NCBI RefSeq assembly: GCF_013522925.1
Contig: NZ_JAAMQU010000005.1
Span: 1 to 64,000, forward strand
Source: Pseudomonas japonica
GTDB taxonomy: Bacteria > Pseudomonadota > Gammaproteobacteria > Pseudomonadales > Pseudomonadaceae
Direction: 5' to 3'
DNA: 64,000 nt
The notes beneath the pieces are model-generated. The model did not search any database. It had not been told where the DNA came from and saw only the letters and a program-made list of their open reading frames with translations. How positions within the stretch are numbered: the stretch's first letter is position 1; each line of letters starts with the position of its first letter. Shown one piece after another: positions 35,416 through 46,015 of the stretch. Made by a program: the position numbers and the translations under genes.

Positions 35416-35985
35416 ATGCCTTGGTTACTGGCCCTTGTGGCCTACCTGCTCGGCTCACTGTCCTTCGCCATCCTGCTCAGCCGAGGGGCCGGGATGCCCG
35501 ACCCCCGCGCCAGCGGTTCCGGCAACGCTGGAGCCACCAATATGCTGCGCGTTGCAGGGCGTAAACTGGCCATGCTGACCCTACTTGGTGACCTCGCCAA
35601 GGGCCTTGCACCGGTGTTGCTGGCCAAGGCCCTGGGGTTCGGCCTGCAAGCCCAGGCGTGGATCGGCCTGTGCGCGGTGATCGGCCATTTGTTCCCGCTG
35701 TACTTCAACTTCAGGGGTGGCAAGGGTGTAGCTACTGCCGCGGGCATGTTGCTGGGCCTGTACCCGCCCGCCCTGCTGCTGGCAATAATCGTGTGGCTGC
35801 TGACCTTCCAGCTGACCCGCACGGCCTCTCTGGCTGCCCTGACTGCAATTCCGCTCACCCTACCGCTACTGGCCTGGCAGGCACCACAGGCACTTTTGCC
35901 AATGACCGTACTCACGGTATTGGTAGTGTGGCGCCACCGAGCGAACCTGCGAGACCTGCTGGCAGGGCGGGAGCGGCACTTCTAG
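35416..35985 (+). CDS. plsY: Acyl-phosphate:glycerol-3-phosphate acyltransferase PlsY
   Basis: Inner-membrane enzyme that makes 1-acyl-G3P using acyl-phosphate, the first step of phospholipid synthesis with PlsX. It has 189 aa with about five transmembrane helices. Conserved cytosolic motifs are [35 protein letters not shown] and a C-terminal [12 protein letters not shown]. It is convergent with tsaD. Confidence 0.96.
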   Translation: MPWLLALVAYLLGSLSFAILLSRGAGMPDPRASGSGNAGATNMLRVAGRKLAMLTLLGDLAKGLAPVLLAKALGFGLQAQAWIGLCAVIGHLFPLYFNFRGGKGVATAAGMLLGLYPPALLLAIIVWLLTFQLTRTASLAALTAIPLTLPLLAWQAPQALLPMTVLTVLVVWRHRANLRDLLAGRERHF

Positions 35986-36019
35986 GCGCCATCACCCAAG
36001 CCCTGTCACACATACCTTG

Positions 36020-37045
36020 CTACACCGCGGGCAGTTGTTCCATCGGCCAGCGTGCATGCACCTGGATGCCCAGGCCCTCATGCTGCCCGGCCAGCAACCG
36101 CTGGCAGCCCGCATAAGCGATCATTGCGCCGTTATCGGTGCAGAACCGGGGGCGGGCATAAAACACGCCACCGCCCAATTGGCCGGTCATGCTTTCCAGC
36201 GAGGCCCGCAGGGCCTTGTTGGCGCTCACACCACCGGCGATCACCAGGGTTTTCAGCCCGGTTTGCTTGAGGGCACGTTTGCATTTGATGACGAGAGTCT
36301 CAACGACTGCCTGCTGGAACGCCAGCGCAATGTCGTTACGAGTTTGTTCACCGTCGTCGCCAGCTGCCTTGCACTGCTGCCAGGTATTGAGCGTGAAGGT
36401 TTTCAGCCCGCTGAAGCTGAAGTCCAGCCCGGGGCGGTCGGTCATCGGCCGCGGGAAGGTAAAGCGACCCGCAGTGCCGAATTCCGCCAGGCGGGCTATT
36501 TCCGGGCCGCCGGGATAAGGCAACCCCATCAGTTTGGCCGTTTTGTCGAAGGCCTCGCCTGCGGCGTCGTCCAGGCTTTCGCCCAGCAGCTCATAGCGAC
36601 CGATGCCGTCGACCCGAACCAGCTGCGTATGCCCTCCGGAAACCAGCAAGGCCACGAACGGGAACGCCGGCGGCTGATCTTCCAGCATGGGCGCCAGCAG
36701 ATGGCCTTCCATGTGATGCACACCTAATGCGGGAATACCCCAGGCGAACGCCATGGCTTGCGCGCAGGACGCACCGACCAGCAGCGCGCCGACCAGCCCG
36801 GGGCCTGCGGTATACGCAATGGCGTCGATATCGCCCGTGGTACGGTCGGCCTGCCCCAGCACTTCACGAATCAAGGGCAGCATACGTTTCACGTGGTCGC
36901 GCGAAGCGAGCTCGGGCACCACGCCGCCATAGACACGGTGCAGGTCGATCTGGCTGAATAGCGCGTCGCCGAGCAGGCCCTGCTCGCTGTCGTACAGCGC
37001 GACGCCCGTTTCATCGCAGGATGTTTCCAGTCCCAGTACTAGCAT
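36020..37045 (-). CDS. tsaD: tRNA N6-threonylcarbamoyladenosine transferase subunit TsaD
   Basis: Transfers threonylcarbamoyl to A37 of ANN-decoding tRNAs, with TsaB and TsaE. It has 341 aa. Fe-binding histidines lie in [11 protein letters not shown] near residues 109-119. The ASKHA nucleotide-fold motifs [21 protein letters not shown] and [13 protein letters not shown] are present. The ATG at 37045 was chosen over a TTG three codons upstream. It is divergent from rpsU, as in most gammaproteobacteria. Confidence 0.96.
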   Translation of the reverse strand: MLVLGLETSCDETGVALYDSEQGLLGDALFSQIDLHRVYGGVVPELASRDHVKRMLPLIREVLGQADRTTGDIDAIAYTAGPGLVGALLVGASCAQAMAFAWGIPALGVHHMEGHLLAPMLEDQPPAFPFVALLVSGGHTQLVRVDGIGRYELLGESLDDAAGEAFDKTAKLMGLPYPGGPEIARLAEFGTAGRFTFPRPMTDRPGLDFSFSGLKTFTLNTWQQCKAAGDDGEQTRNDIALAFQQAVVETLVIKCKRALKQTGLKTLVIAGGVSANKALRASLESMTGQLGGGVFYARPRFCTDNGAMIAYAGCQRLLAGQHEGLGIQVHARWPMEQLPAV

Positions 37046-37135
37046 GGGTATCAATAGCCTTTGCCGAGGCGGTAACGAAGGCGCGCATGATAGTCGCGCC
37101 CCGTCGTGCCGACCAGCGGTTTTCGATCAGAGGCT

Positions 37136-37164
37136 TTGCAATCCGTGCCTTCAAAGGGTAACAT
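37136..37164 (+). promoter_or_regulatory. Candidate sigma-70 promoter for rpsU-dnaG-rpoD
   Basis: TTGCAA at 37136-37141, a 17-base spacer and TAACAT at 37159-37164, each 4 of 6 against consensus, lie about 75 bp before the rpsU start in the 202-bp tsaD-rpsU gap. The position fits the major promoter of the macromolecular-synthesis operon. Confidence 0.4.
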
Positions 37165-37247
37165 CCGCAACCCTTGAAAACCGACGTATTCCACCGCGCT
37201 TTAAAGCAGGGGTACGTTGCCCCGGTAATGAATTAAGGTAGCCCTGG

Positions 37248-37463
37248 ATGCCAGCCGTCAAAGTTAAAGAGAACGAACCCTTCGACGTAGCTCTGCGTCG
37301 TTTCAAGCGCTCCTGCGAAAAAGCCGGTGTACTGGCTGAAGTTCGTAGCCGCGAGTTTTATGAAAAGCCGACTTCCGAGCGCAAGCGCAAGGCTGCAGCC
37401 GCAGTCAAGCGTCACGCCAAGAAAGTTCAGCGCGAACAGCGCCGCGCCGTTCGCCTGTACTAA
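37248..37463 (+). CDS. rpsU: 30S ribosomal protein S21
   Basis: 71-aa basic ribosomal protein aiding translation initiation near the anti-Shine-Dalgarno. The sequence [21 protein letters not shown] and the C-terminal RRAVRLY are canonical. First gene of rpsU-dnaG-rpoD; 225 bp separate it from dnaG and include a GC-rich hairpin, so expression of the ribosomal protein can exceed that of primase. Confidence 0.97.
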
Positions 37464-37491
37464 TACCGGCGTTCGCTGCAAGCATTTGTCT

Positions 37492-37514
37492 GGCCCGGCC
37501 TTCAAAGCCGGGCC
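37492..37514 (+). terminator. Hairpin between rpsU and dnaG (partial terminator candidate)
   Basis: Perfect 8-bp stem GGCCCGGC/GCCGGGCC with a 7-base loop, 28 bases after the rpsU stop. There is no U-tract, so termination would be partial. E. coli has an attenuating terminator at the same place in this operon. Confidence 0.45.
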
Positions 37515-37688
37515 ATTGGCAATTGCGGATCACGTAATTCCGGCGGGTGGCCCTGTGCCGCCAACCGCGATCCAACTGCGTTCCCCCTCCGTTTTCGTTG
37601 CACAGCGCTCGCTGCGATTGGCACTGCCTCGGTGCTAACATTCCGCACCATCACTTGACCAAACGCACGTCTAGCCTGAGGGCATGGC

Positions 37689-39647
37689 ATGGCCGGGCTC
37701 ATCCCGCAAGGTTTCATTGACGATCTGCTGAACCGCACTGACATCCTCGATGTAGTGAGCTCACGCGTTCAACTGAAAAAAGCGGGCAAGAATTTCACCG
37801 CATGCTGCCCGTTCCATAAGGAAAAAACCCCGTCGTTCAGCGTTAGCCCAGACAAGCAGTTCTATTACTGTTTCGGCTGCGGCGCCGGCGGTAACGCCTT
37901 GGGCTTCGTGATGGACCACGACAACCTGGACTTTCCCCAGGCTGTCGAGGAGCTTGCCAAAGCAGCAGGCATGGAAGTGCCGCGCGAAGAATCACGTCGT
38001 GGCAGCAAGCCGCGCCAGCCTACGGATTCGCCGCTTTACCCGTTGCTGGCCGCAGCCGCAGACTATTATCGCCAGGCCCTGCGGCAACACCCGGCACGCA
38101 AAAGCGCGGTGGAATACCTCAAGGGCCGCGGGCTTACCGGGGAAATCGCTCGGGACTTTGGCCTGGGCTTCGCTCCACCGGGCTGGGACAACCTGTTGCG
38201 CCACCTTAGCAGCGATACCCTGCAGCAGCGGGCGATGATCGATGCCGGGCTGCTGATCGAGAATGCCGAAACCGGCAAGCGCTATGACCGCTTCCGGGAC
38301 CGGGTGATATTTCCGATACGCGACAGCCGGGGGCGGGTCATCGCTTTCGGCGGCAGGGTGCTCGGCGACGACAAGCCCAAATACCTGAACTCGCCAGAAA
38401 CACCGGTGTTTCATAAAGGCCAGGAACTCTACGGCCTCTTCGAGGCTCGCAAATACAATCGCAACCTCGACGAAGTCATCGTTGTCGAAGGCTACATGGA
38501 TGTGATTGCCCTGGCTCAGCAAGGCCTGCGCAACGCAGTGGCTACCTTGGGTACCGCTACCAGCGAGGAACACATCAAGCGATTGTTCCGTATTGTGCCT
38601 GGCATTCTGTTCTGCTTCGACGGGGACCAGGCGGGCAGGAATGCTGCCTGGCGCGCACTGGAAGCTGCGCTGCCCAGCCTTCAGGATGGGCGCAAGGCAC
38701 GCTTTTTGTTTCTGCCGGAAGGGGAAGACCCGGACACGTTGGTCCGTGCCGAGGGCCTGGACGCGTTCAAAGCGCGTATCGCGCAGCATGCACAACCGCT
38801 GGCGGATTATTTCTTCCAGCAGTTGTCCGAAGAAGCGGACCCGCGGTCACTCGAAGGCAAGGCGCATATGGCCACGCTGGCGGCGCCGCTGATTGATCGG
38901 GTGCCCGGGGCGAATTTAAAGGCATTGATGCGGGCAAGGCTTGGTGAAATCACCGGCCTGAGTGGTGAAGCAATGAGCCAGCTGGCTCAACGGCAACCTC
39001 AGCGAGACACCGCCCAAGGCAGTGATCCCGGGGGTTACGTGGACTTCGAAGGCCCCGCCGACTACGTACCGGCCTACCTTGACGCGCCGACCATCGAGCC
39101 CAACCAGCCATGGCAACCGCGCAAGGGCAGCGGAAAGAAAAGGGACGGCAAGCCGTGGGAGCGCGGCGGCCAGCGCCGGGACTTCGAGCCCAGGGCGCCA
39201 CGTACGCCAACCAGTGTGGAGCCGCCCACGCTCAGCGCGTTGCGCACGCTGTTGCACCACCCGCAGTTGGCCACAAAAGTTGAAGATGCCAGCCATCTGG
39301 CCGATGAAGATCATGTTTACGCCCAATTGCTGGTCGCGCTGCTCGAGGCGCTTCAGAAGAATCCTCGGCTACGCTCTCTGCAATTGATCGCCCGGTGGCA
39401 CGGGACGGACCAGGGGCGCCTTTTGCGCGCTCTGGCCGAGAAAGAATGGCTGATAGAGGCCGATAACCTTGAACAACAGTTTTTCGACACCATTTCCAGC
39501 CTGTCAGCCCGTCAACGTGAGCGCAGCCTGGAAAACCTGATTCGAAAGGCCAGGCAAGGTGAACTCAGCGCAGAGGAAAAAAACCTGCTGCGCGAGCTGC
39601 TTAGCCGCAATGCAAACGCACAAAACCCGACCTCAACTGGCGTGTGA
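37689..39647 (+). CDS. dnaG: DNA primase
   Basis: Synthesises RNA primers at the replication fork with DnaB; 652 aa. The N-terminal CHC2 zinc finger (CCPFHKEKTPSF ... YYCFGCG) is at about residues 40-65. The TOPRIM core includes VVEGYMDVIAL and FCFDGDQAGRNAAW. A variable linker rich in Arg/Pro (about 465-520) leads to the C-terminal helicase-binding helices. The start at 37689 (MAGLIPQGFIDDLL) is the standard N-terminus; an ATG five bases earlier is out of frame. Confidence 0.97.
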   Translation: MAGLIPQGFIDDLLNRTDILDVVSSRVQLKKAGKNFTACCPFHKEKTPSFSVSPDKQFYYCFGCGAGGNALGFVMDHDNLDFPQAVEELAKAAGMEVPREESRRGSKPRQPTDSPLYPLLAAAADYYRQALRQHPARKSAVEYLKGRGLTGEIARDFGLGFAPPGWDNLLRHLSSDTLQQRAMIDAGLLIENAETGKRYDRFRDRVIFPIRDSRGRVIAFGGRVLGDDKPKYLNSPETPVFHKGQELYGLFEARKYNRNLDEVIVVEGYMDVIALAQQGLRNAVATLGTATSEEHIKRLFRIVPGILFCFDGDQAGRNAAWRALEAALPSLQDGRKARFLFLPEGEDPDTLVRAEGLDAFKARIAQHAQPLADYFFQQLSEEADPRSLEGKAHMATLAAPLIDRVPGANLKALMRARLGEITGLSGEAMSQLAQRQPQRDTAQGSDPGGYVDFEGPADYVPAYLDAPTIEPNQPWQPRKGSGKKRDGKPWERGGQRRDFEPRAPRTPTSVEPPTLSALRTLLHHPQLATKVEDASHLADEDHVYAQLLVALLEALQKNPRLRSLQLIARWHGTDQGRLLRALAEKEWLIEADNLEQQFFDTISSLSARQRERSLENLIRKARQGELSAEEKNLLRELLSRNANAQNPTSTGV

Positions 39648-39661
39648 GGTCCTAGCTCGGG

Positions 39662-39667
39662 TATAAT
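39662..39667 (+). promoter_or_regulatory. Perfect -10 box ahead of rpoD
   Basis: TATAAT in the 67-bp dnaG-rpoD gap, about 48 bases before the rpoD start. The -35 region at the right spacing (GGCGTG) is poor. It may serve as an rpoD-proximal promoter in addition to read-through from rpsU-dnaG. Confidence 0.45.
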
Positions 39668-39714
39668 CCTCGGCTTGTTTTTTGCCCGCCAAGACCTTCA
39701 GTGGATAGGGTGTT

Positions 39715-41565
<1,851 letters not shown>

Positions 41566-41585
41566 GCTTCACGCGCGTCACAAAA

Positions 41586-41609
41586 CCCCGGGCTTGCTCG
41601 GGGTTTTTT
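41586..41609 (+). terminator. Intrinsic terminator of rpoD
   Basis: CCCCGGGC-TT-GCTCGGGG forms an 8-bp stem (one G-U) at 41586-41603, followed by six T, 20 bases after the rpoD stop. Confidence 0.9.
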
Positions 41610-41739
41610 ATTGCCCACAACATCCCGCTTGGACGCCTATATGGGCAAGCTATTGGCTCCCTTTAAATTCTCTCCAATGGATCTTTAATAGAACCATTGC
41701 TCCGCTACAGTGGTGCATCCCCATAACAAGGCAGGCACC

Positions 41740-42459
41740 ATGGCCAGGCAGAATGAATACAGTCAACCCATTGGCTTCCCTATAGGCGGCTGGACGCCCA
41801 GGCCCCAACCTGCCGCAGTCACCCTCCCCGGCCGCTACTGCCGCCTCGAGCCGCTGGACGCCGACACCCACGCCGCTGACCTGCATGCCGCCTACACCCA
41901 AGCCAAGGATGGGAGTGATTGGACGTATCTGTTCGTTGGTCCATTTGATAGCCTCGAAACTTACCGAGCCTATGCCGAAGCCGCCGCCCAGAGCACCGAT
42001 CCCCGCCACTTCGCCGTGATTGACCTGGGCACCGGCAAAGCCGTCGGCACCCTGGCCCTGATGCGCATCGACCCTACCCACGGCGCAATCGAAGTGGGCA
42101 GCGTGACCTTCTCTCCCTTGCTCAAGCAATCTCCACTGTCTACCGAAGCCCAGTACCTGCTTATGGCCTACGCGTTCGACACGCTTGGCTATCGCCGCTA
42201 CGAATGGAAATGCGACGATCTCAATGCCCCTTCTCGCAAAGCGGCAGAACGCCTTGGCTTCAGTTATGAAGGCACCTTCCGCCGTGCCGTGGTTTACAAA
42301 GGGCGTAACCGCGATACGGCGTGGTATTCGATCATCAGTGAGGAATGGCCAGCCGTTAAGAGCGCCTTCAAGGCGTGGCTCGCTCCGGAGAACTTCGATG
42401 AGCAGGGCCAACAGCGGCATGCCCTCGCGGCCTTGCGCAAGCCAGCAGGCAATAAGTAA
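41740..42459 (+). CDS. GNAT family N-acetyltransferase (RimJ/RimL-like)
   Basis: 239-aa acetyltransferase of the RimJ/RimL type that uses acetyl-CoA to modify protein or small-molecule amines. The typical N-terminal RYCRLEPLDADTHAADL leads to the C-terminal acetyl-CoA-binding half with YEWKCDDLNAPSRKAAERLGF and a YEGTFRRAV motif. The start at 41740 has AAGGCAGG upstream; in-frame GTG codons further upstream give no family sequence. The target is unknown. It lies alone between rpoD and a tRNA gene, which is typical for a lineage-variable gene. Confidence 0.85.
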   Translation: MARQNEYSQPIGFPIGGWTPRPQPAAVTLPGRYCRLEPLDADTHAADLHAAYTQAKDGSDWTYLFVGPFDSLETYRAYAEAAAQSTDPRHFAVIDLGTGKAVGTLALMRIDPTHGAIEVGSVTFSPLLKQSPLSTEAQYLLMAYAFDTLGYRRYEWKCDDLNAPSRKAAERLGFSYEGTFRRAVVYKGRNRDTAWYSIISEEWPAVKSAFKAWLAPENFDEQGQQRHALAALRKPAGNK

Positions 42460-42499
42460 CAAACGGTTCTTTCGGATGGCACCCAACCAAAAGCCTCGT

Positions 42500-42505
42500 T
42501 ATAAT
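42500..42505 (+). promoter_or_regulatory. -10 box of the tRNA-Ile2 gene
   Basis: TATAAT followed by a C-rich discriminator (CGCCC) 13 bases before the tRNA 5' end. The -35 is weak. Spacing places the transcription start a few bases before the mature tRNA. Confidence 0.6.
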
Positions 42506-42518
42506 CGCCCGTCTCTAT

Positions 42519-42595
42519 GGGCCTATAGCTCAGTTGGTTAGAGCAGAGGACTCATAATCCTTTGGTCCACGGTTCAAGTCCGTGTGGGCCCACCA
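42519..42595 (+). tRNA. tRNA-Ile2 (anticodon CAU, lysidine-modified)
   Basis: 77-nt cloverleaf with GGGCCTA/TGGGCCC acceptor pairing, D-arm GCTCAGTTGGTTAGAGC, anticodon CAT at 42553-42555, T-arm GGTTCAAGTCC and an encoded 3' CCA. The anticodon arm and variable loop (CTCATAATCCTTTGGTCC) resemble E. coli ileX rather than elongator tRNA-Met, so TilS probably converts it to read AUA. A position after rpoD is usual in Pseudomonas. Confidence 0.9.
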
Positions 42596-42605
42596 ACTTC
42601 AAAAG

Positions 42606-42627
42606 CCGCGCACTGCGCGGTTTTTTT
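42606..42627 (+). terminator. Intrinsic terminator after tRNA-Ile2
   Basis: CCGCGC-ACT-GCGCGG stem of 6 bp followed by seven T, ten bases after the tRNA 3' end, and preceded by AAAAG so that the stem can extend with A-U pairs. Confidence 0.92.
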
Positions 42628-42742
42628 GTGTCTGTTGGTATTCTATAGGCACACTCGATAGCCGCCTGCGTCGCTTCCCTCAGCCCGGATCCTGAGCCGA
42701 ATAGCGCTATTATTCGGCTCATCGCCTCCCGGAGATTTACCC

Positions 42743-43888
42743 GTGACCCCCCCTGCCTGGATCTGGCAATACCCCGGCTGGCCAGCTTTCACGTGGCAGG
42801 TCGAGCCGCTTTTGCCTTTGGTACGCGCCTGTACCCAAGCGCAGGGCCGTCTTTTGGGGATGGCCGGTGCCGTGGAAGAAGCCACAGACGCACAGCAATA
42901 TCTCGATGCATTACTGCAGAACATCATCACGTCTTCTGCCATCGAGGGCGAAGAATTGAATGCTGGTGCGGTACGATCATCCCTTGCTCGCCGGCTGGGT
43001 GTGCGAGACAGCGGTAAACCGAGCCCCCGTAGCGAGGGGCTGGCCGCCCTAATGCTGGATGCCACCCGCAACTACAACCACGCCCTGACGCTTGACCGGT
43101 TATTCACTTGGCACAAGTGGTTATTTCCTGCTGACGAGCCATTGATGACTGCACCTGTTCGGGTAGGCATGTTGCGGGGCAATGAACCCTTGCAGGTTGT
43201 ATCGGGCCGGTTGGATCGACCCACTGTTCATTTCGAAGCACCACCGCGAGAAGGGCCGGAGGCTCAATTACAAGCCTTTATAGACTGGTTCGACAGCAGC
43301 CGGGCAGATGCAGCACTTGATCCACTGCTACGTGCCGGCATCGCGCACTTCTGGTTCGTGACCCTCCATCCGTTCGACGACGGGAATGGCCGGCTTACCC
43401 GCGCCCTGACCGACCTTGCATTGGCGCAGGCAGACAACCAAGGGATTCGCCTGTATGCCATGTCTGCCAGCATCCTGGATGACCGAGCGGGCTATTACCA
43501 TGTACTGGAAACCAGCCAAAAGGGCGGCCTGGACATTACGGCCTGGCTGGAATGGTTTCTTCACACACTGCTGCGCAGCCAGACTGCCGCAATGGCTCGC
43601 ATAGGGAGGGTGATGGCCAAGGCCCGCTTCTGGCAAACACACCGCGGCGCGGAGCTGACCGAGGAACAGGTCAAGGTTCTCAATCGCTTGCTCGATGGTG
43701 GGGAGCGGGGTGTCGAAAGCGGTATCAGCGCGGCGCAGTATCAGGCCGTGGCCAAGGTTTCCAAGGCAACGGCCACTCGCCACCTGGCCCACCTGTTAGC
43801 CAAAGGGTATCTGGAACGGCTGCCAGGCGGCGGGCGTAGCACCCGTTACCGGGTCAGCACCCCCACCACCTGTATCCCTCTTCCTTAG
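42743..43888 (+). CDS. Fic-domain protein (probable AMP transferase) with internal inhibitory helix
   Basis: 381-aa Fic protein with an N-terminal DUF4172-like region (WIWQYPGWPAFTWQ). The active-site motif HPFDDGNGRLTR starts near residue 209 and is complete. An N-terminal inhibitory helix motif, SSAIEGEEL (S/T-x-x-x-E-G/N form), near residue 62 should block ATP until relieved, making this a class II, self-inhibited enzyme. A C-terminal winged-helix-like part (ISAAQYQAVAKVSKATATRHLAHLL) suggests DNA or target binding. It starts with GTG after GGAGAT. Targets unknown; no separate antitoxin gene is seen. Confidence 0.9.
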   Translation: MTPPAWIWQYPGWPAFTWQVEPLLPLVRACTQAQGRLLGMAGAVEEATDAQQYLDALLQNIITSSAIEGEELNAGAVRSSLARRLGVRDSGKPSPRSEGLAALMLDATRNYNHALTLDRLFTWHKWLFPADEPLMTAPVRVGMLRGNEPLQVVSGRLDRPTVHFEAPPREGPEAQLQAFIDWFDSSRADAALDPLLRAGIAHFWFVTLHPFDDGNGRLTRALTDLALAQADNQGIRLYAMSASILDDRAGYYHVLETSQKGGLDITAWLEWFLHTLLRSQTAAMARIGRVMAKARFWQTHRGAELTEEQVKVLNRLLDGGERGVESGISAAQYQAVAKVSKATATRHLAHLLAKGYLERLPGGGRSTRYRVSTPTTCIPLP

Positions 43889-44420
43889 AAACCAGCCTTC
43901 AACCTTTCCCCCGCATATGCCTGCGCTTGCTGCGCTTTCTCAACCACGGCCGCGGTGCCGAAGAACTCGTGGGTCACGCCGTCATACAGCTTGCGCTCCA
44001 CGCTTACGCCTTGCGTGCGCAACGCTTGTTCCAACTGCGCGCCGTCGTCGCGCAACGGGTCGATCTCGGCGTTTATGAGGGTCACCGGCGGCAGCCCGTG
44101 CAGGTCGGCATGCACAAGGTCGATACGTGGGTCTTTCAGGTCCGCCGCGCTGTTGGTCACGTGTGCCACGAACCACAGCATCATCGGCCGGTTGAGCGGC
44201 TTGGCATCGGCGTATTTCAGGTAGCTTTCAGTAAATACAGCACCACCGGGAACGAAGCGGTGCCCGCGGGGGTGTACACCGTGGCCGGCAACGAGCCAGC
44301 GGCGCCGGAGACGGTAATGTCCCTGGTGGTTACGCCAGGCACCAGCGCGGTCGGGCTGCTGTCGCGGTTCTGGTCGGCCAGTACACGCTTCACTGCATCA
44401 GCAACGGTGGGCTGCTTGCG
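43885..44420 (-). pseudogene. Alpha/beta-hydrolase remnant with internal deletion
   Basis: An N-terminal piece (about 44414-44217, containing TVADAVKRVLADQNRDSSPTA minus its last residue, then FPVVLYL) and a C-terminal piece (44205-43885, with ESYLKYADAKPLN and THEFFGTAAVVEKAQQ) belong to one esterase-like family of about 310 aa. The middle ~130-150 residues are missing, including the oxyanion HGGG motif and the GxSxG nucleophile. The pieces are out of frame: the N-terminal frame stops at 44217. Not functional. It overlaps the Fic stop by 4 bp on the other strand. Confidence 0.8.
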
Positions 44421-44581
44421 CGCGATAACGCGGTGAAAGCATAAGAAGGTCCTCTGTCGCTCAGCAGTAAGGCCACAGGCGTGGCGGGCGGGTGCGAACA
44501 CCCTTCCCGACTTTTGGCCGAGCGAAACGAGGCGCCGTTCAAGGCAAATTGCCATACCGCAGACCAGCGGTAAGCGAAGCC

Positions 44582-46015
44582 TTACTTGCCGAGCAGTTGA
44601 TATCCCACCACCAGCTTCTCCAGCTTGAACCGCGCCTTGATACCTTCGCAGTAGCTAGTGCGCGGCAGGAATGCACCTGGGCCTTGCAGGTACAGGCTAA
44701 GGTCCTGGGCGTTCTCACAGGACATGAGAGAGCGGTCGGTGAGTATGCCTGCGGCTTGAGCCGAGCGCAGTGCGCCCATGGGAATCCAGTCCGAGACAAT
44801 CAGCGCGCCCACGGGGGCGGAGGCCGCATAGAAATGCGCGAACTCCTCGGCGGAGCGATCACGCAGGTACGGCACCATGATGTAGTGGATGTCGTTACGC
44901 ATAGGCAGCGCCTCGGCGTGCACCGGCAACGGCACCGCGCCAGCGGTGTACAACAGCCACATACCCAGTAGCGCGGCCGGTGAACACAGCGCCGACAGCC
45001 CAAGCAGCCAAGCGCCCAGGCGAGTATTGGGTAGCAGCTCGCGCAGCTGAATCACCCCAAGCACCGCTGCGAAGATGACACCGGGCAGGAAAAAGGCGAA
45101 ACGCTCATACACGTTGAATGACACCGCGAATACGAAATTCAACAAGAGCGCCCACCACACCAGGCGCAGCTTGCGGTCTTTAGGGACCAGCACCAACCCC
45201 AACAGCTGCGGCCCGATCAGCGACAGGCAAAGCAACATGACGGAGTTCTTTTCGTGCCACATCACGTCGAAGCGCAGCATGCTGCCTTCCCAGCTTTGGT
45301 CAGGGGCGAACGGGGAGGCGCCAGTAAGGTAATGGCGGGCGACCTGCAGCAGGCTCATGCCCGAGTCCAGGTCATTGAACATCGCCGGGTACGCCGTGAG
45401 AAAGCCCACCACAAAGGCCGGTACGGTCAGCAGGATGAACAACCGCTGCTCCCTTGCCAGTCGCAGGTACAGCGGCAGCATCACTACGAACGTCAACGGA
45501 TGAGTACTCGCGGCCAGGCCGGTGAATAGCCCGATCACCAGCAGCTTGCCGATGTCGCCCAGGCCGCTGCGGCGCTCGAAGTACAACGCATAGGCGAGCA
45601 CCACGAACAGCGCGTGGAAGATGTACACGCCGGCCTTGGTCGACACCCAGAACACGGCATGTGACAGCACCATCACGGTAGCGGCCAGGAACGCGAGGTT
45701 GCGCTGCAGGCCCAGGTTACGGGCCAACCAGTACACACTTCCCGCCAGGGGGATCAGAAGGATGGAATTGAGCAGGCCCAGCACCTGAATGCCGAACTGC
45801 TCGAACACCGCCGTACTGAAAAACTGATAGAGCGGGTGATCCGCCGCCCCCAGGGTTTCGCTGAAGTACCGGCCCACGGTGGCGTCGGCGATGGCCATGC
45901 CATTGTCCATCCATTGCACCGGGCCGCTGGAGGCCAGGAAGCTGGCGATGATGGCGGCGCACAGCAACAGCAGCGGCCACGGCCCCTTGAAATGGTTTGA
46001 ATATCCTTGGCCCAT
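44582..46015 (-). CDS. Polytopic membrane protein, GT-C/DUF2723-like
   Basis: 477-aa integral membrane protein with about ten hydrophobic helices. The first periplasmic loop has an acidic pair and a HPLYQ motif (MDNGMAIAD ... GAADHPLYQFF), a layout seen in GT-C lipid-linked-sugar transferases such as DUF2723 proteins; the C-terminal ~120 residues are soluble. The start at 46015 has AAGGAGAA 8 bases ahead; an upstream extension is unlikely. No neighbour helps define it, being flanked by a pseudogene and by a divergent Lrp gene. The glycosyltransferase role is tentative. Confidence 0.65.
   Translation of the reverse strand: MGQGYSNHFKGPWPLLLLCAAIIASFLASSGPVQWMDNGMAIADATVGRYFSETLGAADHPLYQFFSTAVFEQFGIQVLGLLNSILLIPLAGSVYWLARNLGLQRNLAFLAATVMVLSHAVFWVSTKAGVYIFHALFVVLAYALYFERRSGLGDIGKLLVIGLFTGLAASTHPLTFVVMLPLYLRLAREQRLFILLTVPAFVVGFLTAYPAMFNDLDSGMSLLQVARHYLTGASPFAPDQSWEGSMLRFDVMWHEKNSVMLLCLSLIGPQLLGLVLVPKDRKLRLVWWALLLNFVFAVSFNVYERFAFFLPGVIFAAVLGVIQLRELLPNTRLGAWLLGLSALCSPAALLGMWLLYTAGAVPLPVHAEALPMRNDIHYIMVPYLRDRSAEEFAHFYAASAPVGALIVSDWIPMGALRSAQAAGILTDRSLMSCENAQDLSLYLQGPGAFLPRTSYCEGIKARFKLEKLVVGYQLLGK

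Noticed and set aside
42519..42595. Elongator tRNA-Met
   Set aside because: The CAU anticodon is shared, but the anticodon stem and variable loop resemble ileX-type tRNA-Ile2, and the post-rpoD position in Pseudomonas agrees.
44217..44555. Intact 112-aa protein at the N-terminal hydrolase fragment
   Set aside because: Only residues from about 48 onward match an esterase family; the frame ends at a deletion junction and the catalytic core is missing, so it was called part of a pseudogene.
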